From contig JACREW010000230.1 of the NCBI GenBank assembly GCA_016212685.1, positions 1-6,996 of the forward strand: 6,996 nucleotides of DNA, given 5' to 3'. Below the pieces are notes generated by a model. It had not been told where the DNA came from. It worked only from the letters and a program-made list of their open reading frames with translations, and did not search any database. Position 1 is the first letter of the stretch, and each line of letters opens with the position of its first letter. The position numbers were made by a program, and so were the translations under genes. Origin of the DNA: Nitrospirota bacterium. Lineage in GTDB: Bacteria; Nitrospirota; Thermodesulfovibrionia; Thermodesulfovibrionales; Dissulfurispiraceae. Below are positions 1 through 4,841 of the stretch, one piece after another.

Positions 1-224
1 CGGAAATGGTAGGCGAAGTGCTTTCAGTTATAAAAAACCTTATTGAGGAAGGCATGACCACATTAATAGCAACACATGAAATGGGATTTGCGGGAGAAGT
101 TGCGGACAGGGTGGTCGTATTCGACAAAGGGGATATAATAGAAATCGGAAGTCCAGATGAAATATTCACGAATCCCAAGACAGAGAGGACAAAAATATTT
201 TTAAGCAGGGTATTGAAAAGATAA
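1..224 (+). CDS. Amino-acid ABC transporter ATP-binding protein, C-terminal end (partial)
   Basis: This is the last ~74 codons of a polar-amino-acid ABC transporter ATPase of the GlnQ/HisP/ArtP type; the start and the Walker A, signature and Walker B motifs lie left of the window. The reading frame is open from base 3, and the residues before the first Met (Pro-Glu) fit the family's 'DPE(M/L)VGEVL' segment that follows Walker B. The switch (H-loop) histidine is visible in 'ATHEMGFA'. The family's usual C-terminal series follows: 'EVADRVVVFDKG', 'EIGSPDEIF' and 'NPKTERTKIFLS'. The protein would hydrolyse ATP on the cytoplasmic face of the membrane to drive uptake. The substrate cannot be told from this piece. 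TAA at 222-224 ends the gene. The next gene has its own promoter, so this is probably the last gene of a transporter operon. No clear hairpin terminator is visible after it. Confidence 0.93.
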   Translation, partial: EMVGEVLSVIKNLIEEGMTTLIATHEMGFAGEVADRVVVFDKGDIIEIGSPDEIFTNPKTERTKIFLSRVLKR

Positions 225-239
225 GGGGTCGTCTTTTAC

Positions 240-269
240 TTGACAAAAAACAAGCTCATTTACTACCAT
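240..269 (+). promoter_or_regulatory. Sigma-70-type promoter of the wHTH/nucleotidyltransferase operon
   Basis: A perfect -35 hexamer TTGACA (240-245) is followed after 18 bp by TACCAT (264-269), which matches four of six positions of TATAAT including the key first T, second A and last T. Transcription would start near 276. The -10 lies inside the left half of the first operator palindrome, so a bound repressor would block RNA polymerase directly. No competing promoter is obvious in the 88-bp gap. Confidence 0.6.
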
Positions 270-301
270 ATTTTATGGTAATATTACCAAATATTATGGT
301 A
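264..301 (+). promoter_or_regulatory. Tandem pair of 17-bp palindromic operators
   Basis: Two copies of a 17-bp inverted repeat are present. Copy 1 (264-280) has arms TACCATA and TATGGTA separated by TTT. Copy 2 (285-301) has arms TACCAAA and TATGGTA, again 3 bp apart. The centres are 21 bp apart, two turns of B-DNA, so two dimers would sit on the same face. The junction also forms a perfect 14-bp palindrome, TGGTAATATTACCA (277-290). The array covers the -10 element, the start region and reaches the Shine-Dalgarno site at 304-308. It is most simply an autoregulatory operator for the winged-helix protein encoded just downstream; that assignment is inference. Confidence 0.65.
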
Positions 302-312
302 GTGAGGGCGTG

Positions 313-642
313 ATGTTAGAAGGACTTTTCGGAAATGTGATCGTCGAAAAAATATTCTTCTTCCTTAATACATATGGCGAAGGCTATCCATCAGGAATAG
401 CGAATACCTTTGGAGAGCCGGTAAACAGGATTCAACAGCAGCTAAAACGCCTTGAGGACGGCGGAATTCTTGCAAGCCGTCTCGTAGGCAAGATAAGGCT
501 CTATACTTTTAACCCGAGATATCCATTTCTGAAAGAGTTGAAGGCGTTGATAACCAAGTCTTATGATTTTTTACCTGAACTGGAAAAGGACAAATATTAT
601 CGCATGAGAACAAGGCCTCGCAGGGCCGGAAAGCCGTTATGA
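313..642 (+). CDS. Small winged helix-turn-helix DNA-binding protein (ArsR-like fold)
   Basis: This is a 109-aa basic protein. A helix-turn-helix spans roughly residues 26-49 (from 'SGIANTFG' to 'QQQLKRLEDGGIL'), with a wing at about 52-68 ('SRLVGKIRLYTFNPRYP'). A predicted helical segment and a very basic tail ending in 'RPRRAGKPL' follow. The sequence has the look of a recurring family of short winged-helix proteins encoded directly before nucleotidyltransferase genes. ATG at 313 is preferred over the in-frame GTG at 310, because GAGGG at 304-308 leaves a workable 4-nt spacing only for the ATG. The stop overlaps the next start (ATGA, 639-642), which implies translational coupling. It probably binds the two operators upstream and represses its own operon, and it may act as antitoxin or partner of the nucleotidyltransferase. 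The fold is fairly sure; the antitoxin role is inference. Confidence 0.85.
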   Translation: MLEGLFGNVIVEKIFFFLNTYGEGYPSGIANTFGEPVNRIQQQLKRLEDGGILASRLVGKIRLYTFNPRYPFLKELKALITKSYDFLPELEKDKYYRMRTRPRRAGKPL

Positions 643-1172
643 AAATCGATTGGGAAAAGATAGATATCAAAAGTCTGGCTGCAATCATTTCAAAAAAACT
701 TAATGAAAAGGGCATAGATGCCATTTTGGTAGGCGGAGCCTGCATTTCGATCTATACAGAAAACAAGTATTTGTCTGGCGATCTCGATTTCATTTCGCAC
801 GCATCACTCAAACAATTGACAGCAGCGCTCTCGGATCTTGGGTTTCAAAGGAAAAGCTCACGACACTTTATTAGAAAAGAGTGTCCGTTTTTTATAGAAT
901 TTGTTGCGCCGCCACTTTCAATCGGAGATGAACCCGTAAAATCAATCCGCGAGATAAAAACCAAATTTGGCAAGATATCCCTGCTTACGCCGACCGACAG
1001 CATAAAGGACAGACTTGCTGCCTTTTATCACTGGAACGATCCTCAGGCATTAGAACAGGCAATAATGGTGGCAAAAGCTCAAAAAATAGACCTATACGAA
1101 ATAGAACGCTGGTCAATGCAGGAAGGGCATGAGGGAAAATATAAGATATTTATCAAAATGATCCGAATATAA
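639..1172 (+). CDS. Nucleotidyltransferase-fold protein (DUF6036/AbiEii-like)
   Basis: This 177-aa protein has the signature of the DNA polymerase beta-like nucleotidyltransferase superfamily: Gly32-Gly33 in 'ILVGGACISIYT', then Asp48 and Asp50 in 'SGDLDFIS' as metal-binding carboxylates. Glu87 in 'FFIEFV' is a plausible third carboxylate. Near the C-terminus, 'LTPTDSIKDRLAAFYHW' (about 116-132) resembles the conserved segment of the DUF6036/AbiEii-type branch, and 'DPQALEQAIMVA' follows. Such enzymes transfer nucleotides to protein or RNA (tRNA in several known toxins), but the target here is unknown. It overlaps the winged-helix gene by 4 nt, the arrangement of AbiE- and MenAT-like regulator/nucleotidyltransferase pairs. 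Both metal-binding Asp residues are intact, so an active enzyme is likely. A toxin role is inference; it could instead be a housekeeping or regulatory modifier. Confidence 0.8.
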   Translation: MKIDWEKIDIKSLAAIISKKLNEKGIDAILVGGACISIYTENKYLSGDLDFISHASLKQLTAALSDLGFQRKSSRHFIRKECPFFIEFVAPPLSIGDEPVKSIREIKTKFGKISLLTPTDSIKDRLAAFYHWNDPQALEQAIMVAKAQKIDLYEIERWSMQEGHEGKYKIFIKMIRI

Positions 1173-1189
1173 AAAAGGAGATATTTATC

Positions 1190-2494
1190 ATGTATAACAT
1201 TATAAGCTTCATAGGCATATTCGTCTTAATGGCCATTGCGTGGATGCTTTCCGCGAACAGGAGGGTCATCAACTGGCGCGTAATAATATGGGGAACAACG
1301 CTTCAGCTTATATTCGCCCTATTTATATTCGTTGTTCCCGCAGGCTCGAAAGTCTTTCTATTCGTAAACGATGCGGTTGTGAAAATCCTTGAAAGCGCGA
1401 CAGCCGGAACGAGATTTCTTTTCGGCAGACTTGCGCTTCCTCCGGGAGCAAAGGGCGAAGCCGGAGAGGAATCGCTCGGTTTCTTCTTAGCGTTTCAGGC
1501 ATTGCCCACGATAATATTCTTCGCGAGCGTCATGGCGGCGCTTTATTACATAGGAGTAATGCCGAGGCTTATCAAGGCGTTTTCAAAACTCTTTACAAAG
1601 CTTATGAAAATAAGCGGAACGGAATCCCTCAGCGTATCGAGCAATATATTTGTCGGTGTCGAAGCGAATATGACTGTGCTGCCCTATTTGAACACTATGA
1701 CACGTTCGGAATTATGCACTATCCTTGCGGCAGGCATGTCAACAACAGCGTCCAATGTCTTAGCCCTTTATGTGTTCATGCTTCAAGGCAGATTCCCTAC
1801 AATCGCCGGTCATCTCGTATCCGCATCCATACTTTCCGCAACAGCAGCCATCGTGATGTCAAAGATAATAATGCCGGAGAGCGAAAAACCTGAAACTCTC
1901 GGAATCAATGTTGAACCTCATTACGAAAAAGAATCATCTATAATGGAAGCGCTGATAAAAGGCGCTAACGAGGGCGTTAAGATGATAGTGGGAATAGTCG
2001 CGCTACTGCTCGCATTCTTAGGCATTGTCGCGCTCGTGGATTATATTCTCACAGGAACGGGGACTACAATTAACAATCTCATCGGCATTCAGATGGACTG
2101 GTCATTGAAGGGACTCCTCGGCTATCTTTTTTATCCCTTAGCGCTTGTGATAGGCGTTCCTCCTTCGGACGCCTTCGAAATAGCAAAGCTTATCGGCGAA
2201 AGAGCCGTGCTTACCGAGGTGAAGGCATATCAAGATCTCTCTGTTCTCCTTTCTTCTAATACCTTGAAAGACCCCCGCTCGGCAGTTCTCGCGGCATACG
2301 CATTATGCGGCTTTGCGCATGTCGCTTCTATGGCAATATTCATAGGCGGCACTGCGGCGCTTATTCCTAAAAGGACAAAAGACCTGTCTGCCGTAGGCTT
2401 CAGGGCGTTAATAGCGGCGACACTCGCAACCCTTATGACTGCGGCAATAGCAGGGACATTTTTCACCAACGGCTCGATACTCTTAGGGAAATAA
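1190..2494 (+). CDS. Concentrative nucleoside transporter (CNT family), divergent
   Basis: This is a 434-aa polytopic inner-membrane protein of normal CNT length, predicted to import nucleosides with Na+ or H+. AAGGAG (1175-1180) sits 9 nt before ATG 1190. CNT landmarks are in order: 'FQALPTIIFFA' (102-112), a re-entrant-loop region 'SSNIFVGVEAN' (150-160) followed by 'PYL', 'YPLALVIGVPPSDA' (315-328), and 'RSAVLAAYALCGFAHVAS' (363-380). The nucleoside-contacting positions differ from the well-studied NupC/vcCNT branch. The usual GQTE loop reads GVEA and is one residue shorter, the acidic residue of 'GVP.SE' is Asp327, and the Asn of 'FANF.S' is His377, while Phe375 and Ser380 are kept. This places it in a separate CNT subfamily with possibly altered specificity. 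The 17-bp gap after the nucleotidyltransferase gene, with no obvious promoter, suggests co-transcription. Confidence 0.92.
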   Translation: MYNIISFIGIFVLMAIAWMLSANRRVINWRVIIWGTTLQLIFALFIFVVPAGSKVFLFVNDAVVKILESATAGTRFLFGRLALPPGAKGEAGEESLGFFLAFQALPTIIFFASVMAALYYIGVMPRLIKAFSKLFTKLMKISGTESLSVSSNIFVGVEANMTVLPYLNTMTRSELCTILAAGMSTTASNVLALYVFMLQGRFPTIAGHLVSASILSATAAIVMSKIIMPESEKPETLGINVEPHYEKESSIMEALIKGANEGVKMIVGIVALLLAFLGIVALVDYILTGTGTTINNLIGIQMDWSLKGLLGYLFYPLALVIGVPPSDAFEIAKLIGERAVLTEVKAYQDLSVLLSSNTLKDPRSAVLAAYALCGFAHVASMAIFIGGTAALIPKRTKDLSAVGFRALIAATLATLMTAAIAGTFFTNGSILLGK

Positions 2495-2498
2495 TATC

Positions 2499-2527
2499 TT
2501 CAAATAAATTTCAAAACGTGATATATT
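2499..2527 (+). promoter_or_regulatory. Possible promoter of the Lys-rich mini-gene
   Basis: TTCAAA (2499-2504; four of six to TTGACA) is separated by exactly 17 bp from TATATT (2522-2527; five of six to TATAAT). The -10 is part of the 14-bp palindrome TATATTTTAATATA (2522-2535). A start near 2534 would give a ~30-nt leader holding the very strong ribosome-binding site. The stretch is AT-rich, so a chance match is possible. Confidence 0.4.
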
Positions 2528-2547
2528 TTAATATAGAAAAAAACCGG

Positions 2548-2558
2548 AGGAGGTGATC
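2548..2558 (+). promoter_or_regulatory. Exceptionally strong Shine-Dalgarno site
   Basis: AGGAGGTGATC is complementary over 11 contiguous bases to the conserved 3' tail of bacterial 16S rRNA (GAUCACCUCCU). Most genes in this window show only 4-6 bases. The AGGAGG core is 10 nt before the ATG at 2564. It decides the start of the 29-codon gene and indicates that the mini-gene is really translated, probably at a high rate. Confidence 0.75.
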
Positions 2559-2563
2559 ATCCG

Positions 2564-2653
2564 ATGGCATGCAAGTCGAAAGGTCCGTGCGGTCCGGCTA
2601 AAAAGGCCGGCGCTAAAAAGACCGCCGCAAAGAAGCCGGCAAAGAAAAAATAG
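2564..2653 (+). CDS. 29-aa Lys/Ala-rich basic peptide with two cysteines
   Basis: The peptide begins 'MACKSKGPCGPAKK' and ends in a histone-H1-like tail ('AAKKPAKKK'). Eleven of 29 residues are Lys, none is Asp or Glu, and Cys3 and Cys9 flank a short Gly/Pro segment. It has no membrane segment or signal peptide. The gene is too short for usual gene callers but well supported: an 11-nt anti-SD match, a plausible promoter, a free-standing position between the transporter gene and a strong terminator, and a TAG stop followed at once by the terminator region. The tail resembles nucleoid-binding low-complexity domains such as those in H1/Hc1-like proteins, so a nucleic-acid-binding role is possible. 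The Cys pair could bind metal or form a disulfide. Both are inference and I do not recognise a named family. Confidence 0.65.
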   Translation: MACKSKGPCGPAKKAGAKKTAAKKPAKKK

Positions 2654-2675
2654 TAATTAACCGTATCTAAAACAG

Positions 2676-2729
2676 AAAAACCGCTCTCCCGGATCATAAT
2701 CGGAATATGATTAGAGAGGGCGGTTTTTT
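2676..2729. terminator. Bidirectional rho-independent terminator between convergent genes
   Basis: A long inverted repeat has outer arms AAAAACCGCTCTC (2676-2688) and GAGAGGGCGGTTTTTT (2714-2729). They pair through CCGC/GCGG, one G-U, and C-G, T-A and C-G pairs. An inner stem ATCATA/TATGAT encloses the loop. The plus strand has a run of six T (2724-2729) and the minus strand has five T (complement of 2676-2680). It therefore ends the Lys-rich mini-gene on the plus strand and the acyl-CoA synthetase gene on the minus strand, whose TAA (2728-2730) overlaps the hairpin foot. Confidence 0.88.
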
Positions 2730-4095
2730 AGTCCAGCAATGCCTTTAATCCCTTCACCGCCCTTTCCGGAGACGGATAAACAGGTATCTTTATTTTTTCG
2801 AGGGAATAAATCAACTTTTTTGCAACGCCGTTACCGGGAATGTGAAAAATCATCGGCTTATCGATGCCGGATTTTGCTTCCTTTATCATATCAGCCAATC
2901 TTTCGGTTATCCCCATGACATTGGGCAAGGCTATAATAACGAAGCCGTCATAATCATTCTTAAGTTCATTAAGAGCCGTGATATAATCTTCGTCTTTTAC
3001 TTGAGCGGTAAGGTCGATTGGATTGTTGATCCCGTAAAAATACGGAAATACCTGCCTGAGCTTTTCAGCCTTATCATCCGGCAATTTAGCAACCTCAAGC
3101 CCTTGAATCACGCATTCATCCGCGGCAAGCACGCCTGAGCCTCCACCGTTGGTTATTATACAAACACGATTGCTAATTTTTTCTTGACCCTTGACCCTTG
3201 ACCCTTGACCCTGAAATGATAGCGCCTTTACTGCATCTATCAATTCGTCGAAGTCCGCTGTCTCTCTTATTCCGAACTGCTTGAGAATGGAATGAAAGAC
3301 CTCGTATCTTCCCGCAAGTCTCCCTGTGTGTGAAAATGCTGCGGCCTGCCCGCTCACGCCTTTGCCTGCTTTGAGAATTAGAAGGGATTTCTTTTCGGAC
3401 AGCATCTTCGCCTTTTCGATAAATTTCCTCCCGTCCCCCAGAGATTCTATATATGAAATCACGACATCCGTATTGTTGTCTCCTGCAAAATATTCGTAAA
3501 TATCCAATTCGTCTATATCTATGGCATTGCCGTAGCCTATCGCCTTTGATACGCCCGCATTCGCTTCCCTTACAGCGCTGAGAAGGCAGCTTAATATAGC
3601 GCCGCTCTGCGATACGACAGACACGTTTCCCTTCTTGGGTCTTTTCAGTCTTTCATAAGGAAGGAAAAATGTGTCGAGCTTATGATACGGATTGTATAAC
3701 CCCATGCAGTTAGGGCCGAGGATCCTTACGCCGATGTCTTTCCCTATTTTTTTAACCTCTTCCTGAAGTCCGGTCTGCCCTATCTCCGCAAAGCCCGAAC
3801 TGGCAATGATCACGCTTTTTGCCTTGCCTGCAAGTTCCCTGAGTATTTCAGGCACTTCAGCCGCAGGTCTCATGATTATTGCCAGATCGACCGCCTCGGG
3901 AATGTCGTGAACAGAAGGATAAGCCTTCAGACCCATAAGCTCGCTGTATTTCGGATTAACCGGATATACCCTGCCCCTGAACTTAAGCAGGTTCTTTAAA
4001 ATCACACCGCCGAGCTTTTCCTCGCTGTGCGCCGCGCCTATGAGGACGATGGATTTAGGCTTAAAAAGATAATCGAGGCTCATATTGCTATCCAT
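2728..4095 (-). CDS. Acyl-CoA synthetase (ADP-forming) alpha subunit / CoA-binding protein
   Basis: This 455-aa cytosolic enzyme subunit belongs to the NDP-forming acyl-CoA synthetase family, which converts acyl-CoA + ADP + Pi to acid + CoA + ATP. An N-terminal CoA-binding Rossmann domain (about 8-135) begins 'LFKPKSIVLIGA' and ends with 'ILGPNCMGLYNP'. A succinyl-CoA-ligase-like domain (about 155-290) contains 'VSQSGA', 'GYGNAIDIDELD' and the phospho-histidine loop 'FSHTGRLAG' (His256). A third domain follows, with 'NGGGSGVLAAD' and 'NPIDLT'. The ATP-grasp beta part is absent from the chain and the window, so a separate beta subunit should exist elsewhere. The linker 'QGQGSRVKGQ' (295-304) is encoded by a 7-bp tandem repeat. 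No SD precedes ATG 4095, and an extended -10 places the transcript start at about the ATG. Met5 (4083) is an alternative start, also without an SD. Confidence 0.9.
   Translation of the reverse strand: MDSNMSLDYLFKPKSIVLIGAAHSEEKLGGVILKNLLKFRGRVYPVNPKYSELMGLKAYPSVHDIPEAVDLAIIMRPAAEVPEILRELAGKAKSVIIASSGFAEIGQTGLQEEVKKIGKDIGVRILGPNCMGLYNPYHKLDTFFLPYERLKRPKKGNVSVVSQSGAILSCLLSAVREANAGVSKAIGYGNAIDIDELDIYEYFAGDNNTDVVISYIESLGDGRKFIEKAKMLSEKKSLLILKAGKGVSGQAAAFSHTGRLAGRYEVFHSILKQFGIRETADFDELIDAVKALSFQGQGSRVKGQEKISNRVCIITNGGGSGVLAADECVIQGLEVAKLPDDKAEKLRQVFPYFYGINNPIDLTAQVKDEDYITALNELKNDYDGFVIIALPNVMGITERLADMIKEAKSGIDKPMIFHIPGNGVAKKLIYSLEKIKIPVYPSPERAVKGLKALLD
3183..3212. repeat. Heptanucleotide tandem repeat inside a coding region
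   Basis: CTTGACC occurs four times in direct succession (3183-3210) followed by the start of a fifth copy (CT). On the coding strand it reads as GGTCAAG units. It lies in the acyl-CoA synthetase gene between two domains and encodes the hydrophilic linker around residues 295-306. Seven is not a multiple of three, so gain or loss of one or two units would shift the frame and truncate the protein before its last domain. Confidence 0.9.
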
Positions 4096-4102
4096 AAGTT
4101 AT

Positions 4103-4111
4103 ATTATACCA
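4103..4111 (-). promoter_or_regulatory. Extended -10 promoter of the acyl-CoA synthetase gene
   Basis: On the minus strand the sequence reads TGGTATAAT, a perfect TATAAT (4108-4103) with the TGn extension (4111-4109). There is no good -35 at 16-18 bp, which extended -10 promoters can do without. The start would fall at about 4096, next to the A of the ATG at 4095, so the mRNA may be leaderless or nearly so. This agrees with the absence of a Shine-Dalgarno site. Confidence 0.55.
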
Positions 4112-4144
4112 GCTATACAAAGCACGAACTCACATGCCCGCTTT

Positions 4145-4171
4145 TTATGTTATAATCGTGTTATAACATAA
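4145..4171 (+). promoter_or_regulatory. MazE-type operator (11-bp inverted repeat) over an extended -10 promoter
   Basis: The arms TTATGTTATAA (4145-4155) and TTATAACATAA (4161-4171) are perfect inverted repeats separated by TCGTG. The left arm contains the promoter TGTTATAAT (4148-4156), a perfect -10 with TGn extension. The right arm ends one base before the AGGA Shine-Dalgarno site (4173-4176). Such placement is typical of autorepressed antitoxin genes, and AbrB/MazE-fold proteins bind sites of this kind. The binding assignment is inference. Confidence 0.62.
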
Positions 4172-4183
4172 TAGGATATAACC

Positions 4184-4425
4184 ATGCACAGAAAATTATG
4201 CTCCATAGGAAACAGTCAGGGGGTATCAATACCTCGTGAGATGATTGAAAAGCTCAACCTCTCTGTCGGCTCCGAAGTGGATGTTACGCTCGATAAGTCC
4301 GGCGAAAGGATTATTCTTGAGCCTGTAAGAAGTATCCCGAGGGTATAGACAGAGAATTCGTTTCGCAGGTGAATGAATTTATCGAAAAATACCGCCCGGC
4401 GCTTAAAGAACTTGCGAAAGGATAA
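4184..4425 (+). pseudogene. MazE/SpoVT-AbrB-type antitoxin, frameshifted
   Basis: The first frame (4184-4348, 54 aa) encodes a complete swapped-hairpin AbrB domain: 'IGNSQGVSIPREMIEKLNL' followed by 'VGSEVDVTL' and 'GERIILEPV'. It ends at an early TAG after 'SIPRV'. From 4339 to 4425 the +1-shifted frame continues as a typical antitoxin tail, 'EGIDREFVSQVNEFIEKYR' then 'PALKELAKG', with TAA at 4423. One missing base near the CCC run at 4336-4338 would restore a single ~80-aa protein ('...IPEGIDREF...'). The N-terminal piece could still bind DNA, but the tail, which in MazE-type proteins contacts the toxin, is separated. AGGA (4173-4176) supports ATG 4184. Similar antitoxins, as I recall, are commonly followed by a Doc/Fic or MazF toxin gene; none is present here. 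A sequencing error is the main alternative. Confidence 0.75.
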
Positions 4426-4429
4426 CAAT

Positions 4430-4642
4430 ATGCAAAAAGCATTATCTGCCGAACTTAAAAAAGTAGCAAAAGACAGAGTCAGATTTGAAATAACAAAAGA
4501 GAACTATGAGGCATTCTGCAATGCCGTAGGTCTCTACAAGAAAGATTTTATCGAGACTCTCAAAAAATCCGAAGCAGATCACAAAGCCGGCCATATAGCA
4601 AAGAGAAAGTCCCTTCTCGAAATCATAAATACTCTTGGTTAA
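4430..4642 (+). CDS. Small 70-aa antitoxin-like protein, family not identified
   Basis: I do not recognise a named family. The protein is charged and mostly helical. It starts 'MQKALSAELKKVAKDRVRFE', has a central 'NYEAFCNAVGLYKKDFIETL' and ends 'SEADHKAGHIAKRKSLLEII'. The 'DHKAG.I.KRKSL' ending is reminiscent of the C-termini of small RelB-like antitoxins, which wrap around their toxin; this is a resemblance, not proof. The start is taken at ATG 4430 because AAAGGA (4417-4422) lies 7 nt before it and it follows the broken MazE-type gene by 4 nt. An earlier in-frame ATG at 4373 would run through the antitoxin tail in a different frame and is unlikely. The two genes are probably co-transcribed. 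No toxin gene follows, so it is an orphan or was left when a partner was lost. Confidence 0.6.
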   Translation: MQKALSAELKKVAKDRVRFEITKENYEAFCNAVGLYKKDFIETLKKSEADHKAGHIAKRKSLLEIINTLG

Positions 4643-4757
4643 ACCTTATATCCCATATGTTGTAATGATACTTTTTATAGCTGCTCTAATATGGTTTTCA
4701 ACTTTTAAGTTTAAGGAACATATTACTTATTTAGAACAAAACATAAAGAGTGAATAA
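4635..4757 (+). CDS. Possible 41-aa single-transmembrane micro-protein
   Basis: From TTG 4635 the frame reads 'MVKPYIPYVVMILFIAALIW' and then 'FSTFKFKEHITYLEQNIKSE' to TAA 4757. That is one hydrophobic segment of about 18-20 residues followed by a charged, likely helical tail. The TTG overlaps the stop of the preceding antitoxin-like gene (TTGGTTAA), which would allow coupling. ATG 4665 is an alternative giving 30 aa. Neither start has a Shine-Dalgarno site, and the stretch is AT-rich, where hydrophobic frames arise by chance. If real, the layout resembles small membrane toxins or membrane anchors. The call is tentative. Confidence 0.22.
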   Translation: MVKPYIPYVVMILFIAALIWFSTFKFKEHITYLEQNIKSE

Positions 4758-4841
4758 ATGGGGAAACCTAACTGTTATCTCTGACTCGTCTTCAACAGAC
4801 GATACGCTGCAAAGCTGCAACTGCTAACAATCCAGATAACC
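4643..4841. other. Intergenic stretch with nested inverted repeats
   Basis: Apart from the doubtful micro-ORF in its left half, this ~200-bp gap has no supported gene. The right half contains nested inverted repeats: GTTATCT (4774-4780) with AGATAAC (4834-4840), and inside them TCGTCT (4786-4791) with AGACGA (4797-4802) around a 5-nt loop. No T-run follows on either strand, so it does not look like a standard rho-independent terminator. Its role is unknown. Confidence 0.35.

Noticed and set aside
509..745. Minus-strand open frame of 78 codons across the regulator/nucleotidyltransferase junction
   Set aside because: It is antisense to two well-supported overlapping genes, has no ribosome-binding site and no recognisable domain.
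2230..2469. Minus-strand 79-codon open frame opposite the nucleoside transporter
   Set aside because: It is antisense to conserved CNT motifs with no SD or domain.
3183..3212. Tandem CTTGACC repeats as a CRISPR array or -35 cluster
   Set aside because: The units are 7 bp with no spacers, and the repeat lies inside a continuous coding frame, so neither reading fits.
4373..4429. Upstream start for the 70-aa antitoxin-like gene
   Set aside because: The extra 19 codons overlap the antitoxin tail in another frame and have no SD; ATG 4430 has AAAGGA at the right distance.
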